NCBI GenBank assembly: GCA_018644785.1
Contig: JABGPV010000173.1
Coordinates: 1 to 10,987 of the forward strand
Direction of reading: 5' to 3'
From: Deltaproteobacteria bacterium
GTDB taxonomy: Bacteria; Desulfobacterota; DSM-4660; Desulfatiglandales; Desulfatiglandaceae
DNA length: 10,987 bases
In this document: one piece after another, positions 1 to 6,278 of the stretch
Layout of the letters: each line of letters starts with the position of its first letter
How positions within the stretch are numbered: the first letter of the stretch is position 1
The notes under the pieces: model-generated
The model's input: the letters and a program-made list of their open reading frames with translations, nothing else
The model's database searches: none
Told to the model about the DNA's origin: nothing
Program-made: the position numbers and the translations under genes

Positions 1-481
1 AGGCGAGGAAATCGCCTACGTTTTTGTAGGTGGGTTTACGGGCGGTTTGCATCAGCCGGTTTCGAAAGTCCTCCCGGAAGATGTTTTTATAGCTCACAAT
101 ATCACGGAGCCGTTTCGGAATGACAGACATCATGTGCCCCATAATATGGGTGGGCATCTGGAGGAAGGCCATGAGATTGGGGGTGTACAGGTCCCACGCT
201 TTAATGGGATTGAGTTTCCCGGGTGCGCCTTCCAGACTGGCGGCCATGTCTTTTGAAGATGCGCCGTTTGCCAGGTACGTGGCGAGAACAGCGCCGGCGC
301 TGACGCCCACGAACATGTCAAAATCCCTGAGCCGTCGATTGGCCATGAAGCTGCTGAGTGCGTTTAATCCGCCGATTTTGAAAGCGCCGCCCGAGATGCC
401 ACCGCCGGACATGACCAGCGCCACTTTCGGATTGGGCTTGGGATGTTTTAAATCGCTTTTCTGTACTATGGTAATGCCCAA
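1..481 (-). CDS. Patatin-like phospholipase, N-terminal part (runs off the left edge)
   Basis: The 160 visible codons encode the first part of a patatin-family lipid acyl hydrolase, which uses a Ser-Asp dyad to cleave acyl esters of phospholipids or acylglycerols. The glycine-rich oxyanion-hole segment GGGISGGAFKIGG lies at residues 26-38 and the nucleophile elbow GVSAG at 59-63, with Ser61 as nucleophile. The Asp of the expected DG[GA] motif would lie beyond the window. No signal peptide is visible, so a cytoplasmic or membrane-associated enzyme is likely. I chose a TTG start because AAGGAG sits 7 nt upstream and no ATG precedes the oxyanion motif; the first in-frame ATG (residue 24) would cut into the core strand. 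The gene follows the alcohol dehydrogenase on the same strand after a 122-bp spacer, so co-transcription is possible. The family is clear; the substrate is unknown. Confidence 0.88.
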   Translation of the reverse strand, partial: MGITIVQKSDLKHPKPNPKVALVMSGGGISGGAFKIGGLNALSSFMANRRLRDFDMFVGVSAGAVLATYLANGASSKDMAASLEGAPGKLNPIKAWDLYTPNLMAFLQMPTHIMGHMMSVIPKRLRDIVSYKNIFREDFRNRLMQTARKPTYKNVGDFLA

Positions 482-488
482 TGGGTTT

Positions 489-494
489 CTCCTT
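489..494 (-). promoter_or_regulatory. Ribosome binding site fixing the TTG start of the patatin gene
   Basis: On the minus strand AAGGAG lies 7 nt before the TTG at 481. It is the only good Shine-Dalgarno sequence near the 5' end of the patatin reading frame and is the main support for the non-ATG start. Confidence 0.7.
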
Positions 495-533
495 AAAATT
501 GGGTAAACGCTCAAAGATATTTATTTAACTGAT

Positions 534-575
534 GAACGTCCAACATCGAACGTCCAACGTTGAACATCGAATGAA
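534..575. repeat. Degenerate tandem heptamer repeat (six 7-nt units)
   Basis: The spacer between the alcohol dehydrogenase and patatin genes holds six consecutive 7-nt units: GAACGTC, CAACATC, GAACGTC, CAACGTT, GAACATC, GAATGAA. The first five fit SAACRTY (S = G or C, R = A or G, Y = C or T). Units 1 and 3 are identical, so a 14-nt superperiod is also visible. The 7-nt period is seen directly; its role is unknown. The rest of the 122-bp spacer is AT-rich and shows no convincing terminator. Confidence 0.75.
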
Positions 576-603
576 AAGAACGAATGTTAAATATTATAAG
601 TCA

Positions 604-1779
604 CTAAAATGCCTTCCCATACACGGCTAGAGCATCCTCATACGAAACCTCCCGTGGGTTGTAGACCAAGGCGCCGTCGTTAATGGCTGCTTCCGCTGTT
701 TCAGGAAGCTGGTCTTCCAGAACTTTAGCATCCCGCAACCTTTCGGGAATTCCGGAAATTTTGTTAAGCTTTTTTAACAGATTCCTGATCAGGGAAATGG
801 TTTCTTCCGCCTGTTCAAGGGGCTCCAGGTAGGCGCGGGCACCTCCCAGAAACCCGGAAAGCTCCGCAATGTATTCCGGAACCTTGGGGATGTTGTATTC
901 AAGGCACCATGGCAGAAGAATGGCATTGGCCATCCCGTGGGGCACATGGCAGACGCCTCCCAGGGCATGGGCCAGGGCGTGGACCATCCCCACCATGGAG
1001 TTGGAAAAGGCAATTCCCGCAAAGAGGGCCCCATTGGCCATCCCCATCCGTGCTTCCATGTCCTTACCGTCTTCGGTTGCGCGAACCAGGTACCGGCGAA
1101 TCAGGTCAATGGCCGTCTTGGCATAGATGTCGTCAATGGGGCTTTTTTGAAGACAGGTGTAGGCTTCTACCGCATGGGTCAGCGCATCCATGCCGGTGGC
1201 GGCCGTAATTATGGGGGGCATGGTCAAGGTCATTCGGGGGTCGATTACGGCCAGGTTCGGATAGAGTTTATCGGATACAAAACTCATTTTACTTTCCGTG
1301 GTTTCATTGTAAATAACCGCCACTTTTGTGACTTCGCTGCCCGTGCCTGCCGTGGTGGGGATGGCGATAAGGGGTTTCAGGTCAACGGTAATTTTGTCGG
1401 CCCCTTGAAAATCGAGGATATCGCCGGAATCAGCAGATAGGACAATATTGGCGCCCTTGGCCGAGTCCAGGGCGCTGCCGCCGCCTACGGCGATGAAGCA
1501 GTCGCATCGCTCGGTTTTAAACATTTTCGCAATACGGTTGGCAACTTTGTCGCTCGAGTCTTGGGGCACCTCATCAAAAATACGGCCGATTTTCACATCG
1601 GAATCCGCAAAGGCGGATTTGACGATATCAATGAGCCCGGCTTTGACCACGCCTTTATCGGTGACAATCATGGCCCTCCGGCACCCCAGGAGTTTCATCT
1701 CAAAAGGAATATTGCTGACAGCCAGCTGGCCTGAGAGGATTTTTACGGGACAATAGAATTGGTAATAGTTAGGCAGCAT
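604..1779 (-). CDS. Iron-containing (group III) alcohol dehydrogenase
   Basis: This 391-residue protein has the usual length for the Fe-ADH family (FucO, AdhB and butanol dehydrogenase types), which interconverts alcohols and aldehydes with NAD(P) in the cytoplasm. The N-terminal nucleotide-binding half carries GGGSALDSAKG (99-109) and PTTAGTGSEVT (141-151). The C-terminal metal-binding half carries GMDALTHAVEAY (196-207) and HALAHALGG with HVPHGMANA (267-286). By alignment to the family pattern the metal ligands are Asp198, His202, His267 and His281, all present, so the enzyme should be active. The ATG start is supported by GGAGGA 6 nt upstream; this site shares one base with the stop codon of the preceding gene, which indicates translational coupling. 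The substrate cannot be read from the sequence. The neighbouring lipid-related genes make a medium- or long-chain alcohol or aldehyde reasonable, but this is inference. Confidence 0.95.
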   Translation of the reverse strand: MLPNYYQFYCPVKILSGQLAVSNIPFEMKLLGCRRAMIVTDKGVVKAGLIDIVKSAFADSDVKIGRIFDEVPQDSSDKVANRIAKMFKTERCDCFIAVGGGSALDSAKGANIVLSADSGDILDFQGADKITVDLKPLIAIPTTAGTGSEVTKVAVIYNETTESKMSFVSDKLYPNLAVIDPRMTLTMPPIITAATGMDALTHAVEAYTCLQKSPIDDIYAKTAIDLIRRYLVRATEDGKDMEARMGMANGALFAGIAFSNSMVGMVHALAHALGGVCHVPHGMANAILLPWCLEYNIPKVPEYIAELSGFLGGARAYLEPLEQAEETISLIRNLLKKLNKISGIPERLRDAKVLEDQLPETAEAAINDGALVYNPREVSYEDALAVYGKAF

Positions 1780-1785
1780 GATATT

Positions 1786-1791
1786 TCCTCC
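1786..1791 (-). promoter_or_regulatory. Shine-Dalgarno overlapping the upstream stop codon (coupling site)
   Basis: On the minus strand GGAGGA lies 6 nt before the dehydrogenase ATG, and its first G is the last base of the TAG that ends the SCP2-like gene. Ribosomes finishing the upstream gene are therefore placed to reinitiate on the dehydrogenase. Confidence 0.75.
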
Positions 1792-2378
1792 TATTGTTTT
1801 TTAATGGCGCATTTGAGACCGTTTTTCAAAAGCGCCGGTCCCAAGGCCGCATAAATGATGCCTTTAGCAGCCAACTGGTACATATTGAGGGTGGGCGGTC
1901 GCTTGAAAATTCTATTCAATATGAACTGGGGAAAAAGATAAGTTTCCACAATGGCCAGGGCCCGGTTTAATTCCATGCCGTAGGAAACCTGACCATCCAG
2001 CAGAATTCGGCTTTCGGCCAGAGCCTGGTGGGCGCTCATCTGAGCCGTAAGCACCAGCACGGCGGAATCCAGGTTTTTAAATAGAAAGGTCATGTCCGGA
2101 TCAACCTTTCTTTTCCCCAGGTAGTAAATGCGATCCCCCCTTTTTTCCAGGGTAATGAAAGGTCCTTTGGGGAGAACGCCCAGTGCGCATCGCCTGCCGT
2201 CGTTCCATGATGAAATCTCCTGTTTCAAATCAGGGGCCCGTTTGGAGACCTCTTCAAAGGCCACACCGATGACCGTCAGGGTCATGTCGATGAGCTCATA
2301 TTTGCTTCTGGATTGGATGACCGGGTAAAAGGGGATACCACGGAGTTGGGCCAGGCCCTTTTCGATAATAAAGTCCAT
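1791..2378 (-). CDS. Putative SCP2-like lipid-binding protein
   Basis: I do not recognise this 195-residue protein with certainty. Residues 93-150 resemble the C-terminal half of SCP2 sterol-carrier domains: a strand beginning DMTFLF, a helix, a second helix with ALAESRILLDGQVSYG (a short strand around the conserved 'hxGxhxxxG' region), then a helix ending YLFP. SCP2 domains bind lipids or acyl chains in a hydrophobic tunnel. There is no signal peptide. The segment at about 169-188 (AAKGIIYAALGPALLKNGLK) is hydrophobic and may be a membrane-associating helix or part of the fold. GAGGAG lies 8 nt before the ATG. The gene is the first of the minus-strand group and is followed after 11 bp by the Fe-alcohol dehydrogenase. 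If the SCP2 assignment is right, a role in presenting a lipid substrate is plausible; otherwise it is a conserved hypothetical protein. Confidence 0.6.
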   Translation of the reverse strand: MDFIIEKGLAQLRGIPFYPVIQSRSKYELIDMTLTVIGVAFEEVSKRAPDLKQEISSWNDGRRCALGVLPKGPFITLEKRGDRIYYLGKRKVDPDMTFLFKNLDSAVLVLTAQMSAHQALAESRILLDGQVSYGMELNRALAIVETYLFPQFILNRIFKRPPTLNMYQLAAKGIIYAALGPALLKNGLKCAIKKQ

Positions 2379-2434
2379 GAAATTATCTCCTCATTTTTTC
2401 CGGCTCCGCCAAAGTGGCTACGACGGCTGGACAT

Positions 2435-2457
2435 GCAACCGTTATATTGGCAACCGT
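2435..2457. repeat. Direct repeat of 8 bp in the divergent spacer (possible operator)
   Basis: GCAACCGT occurs at 2435-2442 and again at 2450-2457, a 15-bp centre-to-centre spacing. It lies between the minus-strand SCP2-like gene and the plus-strand promoter. Direct repeats at one and a half helical turns can be regulator sites, but nothing else supports that here. Confidence 0.3.
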
Positions 2458-2565
2458 ATTGGTACTACTGATCTTATGGTTAAACAAGCAAAAAGTGACC
2501 CCGGGAGCATCCGAAAATCGCGTGCACAGGCGAGCTTGACAACCACTGCAGTCTGCGAATTTATC

Positions 2566-2594
2566 TTGAAATCGTAAGATTGATCGGTTATAAA
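2566..2594 (+). promoter_or_regulatory. Sigma-70-type promoter of the plus-strand operon
   Basis: TTGAAA (2566-2571) and TATAAA (2589-2594) are separated by exactly 17 bp; each matches the sigma-70 consensus at 5 of 6 bases. Transcription would begin near 2601 and leave a leader of about 29 nt before the DUF1992 ATG. A perfect TTGACA at 2536-2541 lies just upstream, but it lacks a good -10 at proper spacing. This is the best promoter-like sequence ahead of the liv genes. No comparably good promoter was found for the divergent minus-strand genes. Confidence 0.6.
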
Positions 2595-2629
2595 CAGAGC
2601 AATTCACGCCTGAACAGGATATCAAAAAT

Positions 2630-3001
2630 ATGTTTGCATTTCAAAAAATTATTGAAAAACGGATACGGGACGCTCAGGACAATGGGGACTTTGACGACCT
2701 TCCGGGAAAAGGAAAACCCATTGATCTTGAAGACGACGGTAATATTCCTGAAGACCTTCGACTGACCTATAAAATTTTGAGAAATGCGGATTGTCTTCCC
2801 CCTGAAATTGCGCTCCGAAAAGAGATTCGAACCATGGAGGACATGCTGGACGAGATCCCAGACGAAAAAGAAAAGTTTCGGCATATCAAGAAGATCAATT
2901 ACAAAATCATGCAGCTCAACATGATGGGCAAAGGATCCCCCTTGTTGGGAGAGTCTGAAGTCTATTACCGGAAAGTGCTCGACAAAACGGATCGAAAGTA
3001 A
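2630..3001 (+). CDS. DUF1992 (DnaJC28 conserved domain) family protein
   Basis: This 123-residue protein consists almost entirely of the DUF1992 / DJC28_CD domain. The hallmark is FQKIIEKRIRDAQDNGDFDD followed by LPGKGKPIDLEDD, then IPEDLRLTYKILRNADCLPPEI at about residues 39-60 and a charged helical tail. The domain is also found in eukaryotic DNAJC28, but there is no J domain here and bacterial members have no established biochemical role. The protein is soluble, charged and lacks a signal peptide, so it is cytoplasmic. A weak AGGA precedes the ATG by 10 nt. It is the first gene after the promoter, and only 27 bp separate it from livM, so it is probably co-transcribed with the transporter. 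Whether that link is functional or incidental is not clear. Confidence 0.88.
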   Translation: MFAFQKIIEKRIRDAQDNGDFDDLPGKGKPIDLEDDGNIPEDLRLTYKILRNADCLPPEIALRKEIRTMEDMLDEIPDEKEKFRHIKKINYKIMQLNMMGKGSPLLGESEVYYRKVLDKTDRK

Positions 3002-3028
3002 TCCGTAATTGGCTGGGAGATTCCATCC

Positions 3029-4078
3029 ATGGACATGAAAAGAGACTATTACGAGGACGTGCAGCTCTTTTCATCAGGGGTGGTGGTTTTCTGGTTTGCA
3101 GCCCTGATACTCTGCCTGGCCTTGTTCCCGCTTTTCGTAAAGAATTACTATGTGTATATGGCCAACTATATGGCCATCAATATTATCGTGGCTGTGGGGT
3201 TGAATCTCCTGGTGGGGTATACCGGTCAGATATCCCTCGGGCACGCGGGATTCTTTGCCATCGGGGCCTACGGAACCGTGGTTTTCATGGCCAAGGCCCA
3301 TCTGCCTTTTCTGCTGGCCCTGCCGGCCGGCGGCCTGGTGGCAGCCCTTTTTGGCTTTCTTCTGGGCATTCCCGCACTCCGGCTTGAAGGGCCCTATCTC
3401 TCCATTGCTACCCTTGGGTTCGGTCTCACCATCACGCAGGTCATCGGGCGGGTTGAGCTTTTTGGCGGCCGGCAGGGTTTGCATACGCCGCCCCTGACCA
3501 TCGGTCCCTGGCACCTGGAATCGGACCGGGATTTTTACTATCTGTTGATGGTCATCACCGTCATTCTCATACTTGCAGCCCGTAATCTCATTAAAACCAA
3601 AGTGGGGCGCGCCTTTATCGCCATCCGCGATGCGGATATCGCGGCCGAAACCATGGGTGTCAACCTGACCTATTACAAGACCCTGGCCTTTGCGGTGAGT
3701 GCATTTTATGCGGGCATTGCGGGGGGACTCTATGCCTTTGTCCTTCGTTTCATTGAACCTGAAATGTTTGGCCTGATGATGTCCATCCTTTTCCTGGGCA
3801 TGGTGGTGGTGGGGGGGCTGGGGTCTATTTTCGGTGGCATAGCAGGGGCCTGCCTGCTGAGTTGGCTCGATCTGGAACTGCGTAATATCCTGAGTATCCC
3901 TTACCTCGGTCAGTGGCTGGAGGCCTTGAGCAAGGACTATTTTTCCATCACGGGAGTGAGCAATATTCAATTCATCGTTTACGGCCTCATCATGGTTTTG
4001 ATCATGCTGTTCGAACCGCTGGGGATCTACGGGATCTGGATTCGAACCAAGATCTACTGGCGTACCTGGCCGTTTTGA
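3029..4078 (+). CDS. livM: Branched-chain amino acid-type ABC transporter permease (LivM family)
   Basis: This 349-residue integral inner-membrane protein is one of the two permease subunits of a HAAT-family (LIV-I type) ABC importer. About eight to ten hydrophobic segments are visible from residue 17 to 332. Family hallmarks are GYTGQISLGHAGFFAIGAY (63-81), ALRLEGPYLSIATLGFG (116-132), the cytoplasmic coupling loop VGRAFIAIRDADIAAETMGVN (192-212), which contacts the ATPases, and GGLGSIFGGIAG (262-273). The ATG is preceded by GGGAG about 9 nt upstream. The order here is livM-livH-binding protein-livG-livF, unlike E. coli livKHMGF. Despite the name, HAAT systems carry amino acids, urea, short amides and aromatic or other carboxylates, so the substrate should not be taken from the gene name. 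The acyl-CoA synthetase at the end of the operon argues for an organic acid. Confidence 0.95.
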   Translation: MDMKRDYYEDVQLFSSGVVVFWFAALILCLALFPLFVKNYYVYMANYMAINIIVAVGLNLLVGYTGQISLGHAGFFAIGAYGTVVFMAKAHLPFLLALPAGGLVAALFGFLLGIPALRLEGPYLSIATLGFGLTITQVIGRVELFGGRQGLHTPPLTIGPWHLESDRDFYYLLMVITVILILAARNLIKTKVGRAFIAIRDADIAAETMGVNLTYYKTLAFAVSAFYAGIAGGLYAFVLRFIEPEMFGLMMSILFLGMVVVGGLGSIFGGIAGACLLSWLDLELRNILSIPYLGQWLEALSKDYFSITGVSNIQFIVYGLIMVLIMLFEPLGIYGIWIRTKIYWRTWPF

Positions 4079-4097
4079 TTGTCGATTGATGATTGTT
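4077..4097. repeat. Short heptamer repeat after livM
   Basis: Three consecutive 7-nt units, GATTGTC, GATTGAT and GATTGTT, begin inside the livM stop codon and run into the 56-bp livM-livH spacer. A further GATT follows at 4101. The 7-nt period is the same as in the repeat at 534-575, although the unit differs. Confidence 0.5.
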
Positions 4098-4134
4098 TTT
4101 GATTGGCTGAGCATTTTTCTTGAGGGTTTTGATT

Positions 4135-5010
4135 ATGCTTGAATTCATCCAGACCATTGTCAGCGGAATTGCCGTGGGAAGCTCCTATGCCCTGATGGGG
4201 CTTGCCATGGTGCTCATCTACAAAACTTCGGAAGTGGTGAATTTTGCCCAGGGGGAAATGGCGCTTGTTGCCAGTTTCTTCACCTATATGGTCCTGGAAG
4301 ATTATGGGTTTCCTTTCTATGTGGCCTTTCCATCCGCTTTAGTTTTTGCAGCATTCCTAGGCTTTTTTCTGGAGTTCGCCGTTTTGAGGCGGGCCAAGGA
4401 ACCCAACATCCTGGGAATGATTATCATCACCATCGGTCTTGAGATGATCCTCATGGGGTTTGTTTCCTGGAAATTCGGAGCCGATCCCAAAACCATGCCT
4501 TTTCCCCTCTCCCCCTACGACAGTGTGGAAATCGGGGGGGTTTTTGTGAGCTCTCTGGAAGTGCTCACCTTTGTGGTGGCCCTTTCTGTCATGCTCATCC
4601 TTTTCCTGTTCCTGAAATATTCCAAGCTGGGGGTGGCCATGAAGGCGACCCAGCAGAACAATATGGCGGCCCGGCTCATGGGCATCAGAACCAACCGTAT
4701 TTTGATGGTTACCTGGGGGATTTCCTCGGTGGTCGGCTGCCTGGCGGGCCTTCTGATTTCCCCCACGACCATGCAGCCTTACATGATGTGGGACCCCATG
4801 CTGAAAGGATTTGCCGGCGCGGTGATGGGAGGAATGACATCGCTTCCCGGATCAGTCTTCGGCGCCTATATTATCGGCATCATCGAGAATCTGTTTGGGC
4901 TCTATGTGTCCATAGAGTTCAAATCCGTTGTGGCGTTTGCCATTATCGTTCTGGTCCTGTGCATAAAGCCTTCCGGGCTTTTTGCTCGTCATTATGTGAA
5001 AAAGGTGTAG
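4135..5010 (+). CDS. livH: Branched-chain amino acid-type ABC transporter permease (LivH family)
   Basis: This 291-residue protein is the second permease subunit of the importer and pairs with LivM in the inner membrane. It shows the LivH N-terminus GIAVGSSYALMGLAMVLIYK (11-30) followed by VVNFAQGEM (34-42), the coupling loop LGVAMKATQQNNMAARLMGI (165-184), and KGFAGAVMGGMTSLPGSVFG (224-243), which is typical of the family. I start it at ATG 4135 because GAGGG lies 8 nt upstream and the sequence then matches the usual LivH beginning; an in-frame TTG at 4120 would add five atypical residues. It lies 56 bp after livM. Its stop codon is the first part of a stem-loop that separates it from the binding-protein gene. 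Confidence 0.95.
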   Translation: MLEFIQTIVSGIAVGSSYALMGLAMVLIYKTSEVVNFAQGEMALVASFFTYMVLEDYGFPFYVAFPSALVFAAFLGFFLEFAVLRRAKEPNILGMIIITIGLEMILMGFVSWKFGADPKTMPFPLSPYDSVEIGGVFVSSLEVLTFVVALSVMLILFLFLKYSKLGVAMKATQQNNMAARLMGIRTNRILMVTWGISSVVGCLAGLLISPTTMQPYMMWDPMLKGFAGAVMGGMTSLPGSVFGAYIIGIIENLFGLYVSIEFKSVVAFAIIVLVLCIKPSGLFARHYVKKV

Positions 5011-5034
5011 GGGCGAATCATCATTCGCCCGTAC
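5007..5034 (+). repeat. Intercistronic stem-loop between livH and the binding-protein gene
   Basis: GGGCGAAT (5011-5018) and ATTCGCCC (5023-5030) form a perfect 8-bp stem with loop CATC. GTA (5007-5009) and TAC (5032-5034) extend it past one mismatch. The stem starts within the livH stop codon. No U-tract follows, so a simple Rho-independent terminator is unlikely; mRNA end protection or attenuation ahead of the binding-protein gene is plausible. Confidence 0.65.
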
Positions 5035-5055
5035 AAATTGTCAATCATTAATGGA

Positions 5056-5061
5056 AAGGAG
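5056..5061 (+). promoter_or_regulatory. Strong ribosome binding site of the substrate-binding protein gene
   Basis: AAGGAG lies 6 nt before ATG 5068. It selects this start over the in-frame TTG at 5038 and places a normal signal peptide at the N-terminus. It is one of the best Shine-Dalgarno sites in the operon, in keeping with the need for excess binding protein. Confidence 0.7.
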
Positions 5062-5067
5062 AAAGGC

Positions 5068-6264
5068 ATGAAAATGAAAAGATTTCTGGTGGGGTTGGCA
5101 GCGCTTGTGCTGGTGTTTGGGATGGCCTTCGCGGCCGGCGCCGAGCAGGGGGTAACGAATACTGAAATCCATATCGGTCAGTGGGGGCCCCAGACCGGAC
5201 CGGCCGCCCCATGGGGTTCGGTGGCACGGGGCACCGAAGCCTACTTTAAGATGATTAATGCCCAGGGGGGAATTCACGGGCGGAAACTCATCCATCACAT
5301 GTTTGACGATGGCTACAATCCCGCCAAAACCAAGGCGGGTGTCAAAGAACTGCAGGAAGGGACCGGCATGTTTGCCTGGGTCTCCGGCGTGGGCACGGCT
5401 CCCGGACTTTCGGTGATGGATTATCTCATGGAACGAAAGATTCCCTGGGTGGGGCCTTCAGCCGGGTCTCTCCACTGGATCGAGCCCCCCAAAAAGTACC
5501 TCTTTGCCGTCTATCCTCTCTATTACATCGAGGCCAAGGGCCTTTGCCGCTATGCGGTTGAGAAACTGGGCAAGAAGCGCGTTGCCATTGCCTATCAGAA
5601 TGATGATTACGGTAAGAACGGCCTCGATGGAGCCGCGGAAGCGCTGGAGAAAATGGGTTTGAAGCTGGTGGCGCAGATTCCCGTTGAAAAGTCCGATACG
5701 GACATGAAACCCCATGTGATGAAACTGAAAAAGGTTAAGGCGGATGTGGTGTTGCTGTGGGTGACCCCGGTCCATGCCATTCGGATTGTGGGGACCGGCA
5801 AAGCCATGAAATTTGCCCCCCAGTGGATGAGTACCAGTACCTGTTCTGATTTTCCCTTCATGTATAAAATCAGCAAGGGATTGTGGGAGGGCGTGATTGC
5901 CGCCACCTTCGGTGAGCTGCCGGATTCGGATAATCCCCTGCTCCAGAAATACAAAAAGGAGGCTTATGAAAAATATGCCGCCAAGGGAGAAAGATGGGGC
6001 CTTTTCTACTACGCGGGTATTCTCTTTGCGGAACCGCTGGTGGAAGGCATCAAGCGATGCGGCAGGCTCCTGACCCGCGAACGCCTGGTGAAAGAGATGG
6101 AAGGGATCAAAAACTTCAAGGGGATCGGCGGAAAAATCAGCTATGGCCCATTGGATCTGGCTCAGCCTTACGCCTGTCGCCAGGGGCAGAAAGAGATATT
6201 TCTGGTCAAGTGCCTCAAAGGTGGCAAGTATGAGAAACTGACCGACTGGATGGAAATAAAGTAG
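5068..6264 (+). CDS. Periplasmic substrate-binding protein of a Liv-type ABC transporter (Peripla_BP_6 type)
   Basis: This 398-residue protein begins with a classical Sec signal peptide: KMKR, a hydrophobic core LVGLAALVLVFGMAFA, and probable cleavage after Ala25 (AGA|EQ). No lipobox Cys is present, so it should be a soluble periplasmic protein. The mature part starts TEIHIGQWGPQTGPAA, a variant of the 'I.IG...P.TG' opening of type-I periplasmic binding proteins. It continues with the interdomain region around VAIAYQNDDYGKNGLDG (172-188) and LKKVKADVVLLWV (220-232), as in LivJ/LivK homologues. It captures the substrate and delivers it to LivHM. The ligand cannot be assigned from sequence alone. 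The gene lies within the transporter operon between livH and livG, with stem-loops on both sides, which may favour higher or more stable expression than its neighbours. Confidence 0.93.
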   Translation: MKMKRFLVGLAALVLVFGMAFAAGAEQGVTNTEIHIGQWGPQTGPAAPWGSVARGTEAYFKMINAQGGIHGRKLIHHMFDDGYNPAKTKAGVKELQEGTGMFAWVSGVGTAPGLSVMDYLMERKIPWVGPSAGSLHWIEPPKKYLFAVYPLYYIEAKGLCRYAVEKLGKKRVAIAYQNDDYGKNGLDGAAEALEKMGLKLVAQIPVEKSDTDMKPHVMKLKKVKADVVLLWVTPVHAIRIVGTGKAMKFAPQWMSTSTCSDFPFMYKISKGLWEGVIAATFGELPDSDNPLLQKYKKEAYEKYAAKGERWGLFYYAGILFAEPLVEGIKRCGRLLTRERLVKEMEGIKNFKGIGGKISYGPLDLAQPYACRQGQKEIFLVKCLKGGKYEKLTDWMEIK

Positions 6265-6278
6265 GTAAGGTTTCAAAG

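Noticed and set aside
120..506. Plus-strand 128-codon frame over the patatin gene
   Set aside because: The minus strand carries clear patatin motifs through this stretch; the plus-strand product is unrecognisable.
534..575. Tandem repeat considered as a CRISPR remnant
   Set aside because: Units are 7 nt with no spacers and no cas genes are nearby.
2536..2541. Perfect TTGACA as the -35 of the plus-strand promoter
   Set aside because: No hexamer close to TATAAT lies 16-18 bp downstream; the TTGAAA/TATAAA pair at 2566-2594 has ideal spacing.
2383..2625. Minus-strand 80-codon frame with several Cys residues (CSGCQARLC) ending just before the SCP2-like gene
   Set aside because: It starts with TTG without any ribosome binding site, covers the plus-strand promoter, has no recognisable family, and its tail is simply the Shine-Dalgarno of the next gene. 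A real gene is not excluded but is not supported.
3074..4114. Long (346-codon) open frame antisense to livM
   Set aside because: It is a shadow of a GC-rich membrane-protein gene; its translation is a low-complexity, His/Gln/Gly-rich sequence without domains, whereas livM has all family motifs.
5011..5030. Hairpin after livH read as a Rho-independent terminator
   Set aside because: No U-tract follows, and the binding-protein gene with the same operon function starts 38 bp later; an intercistronic element fits better.
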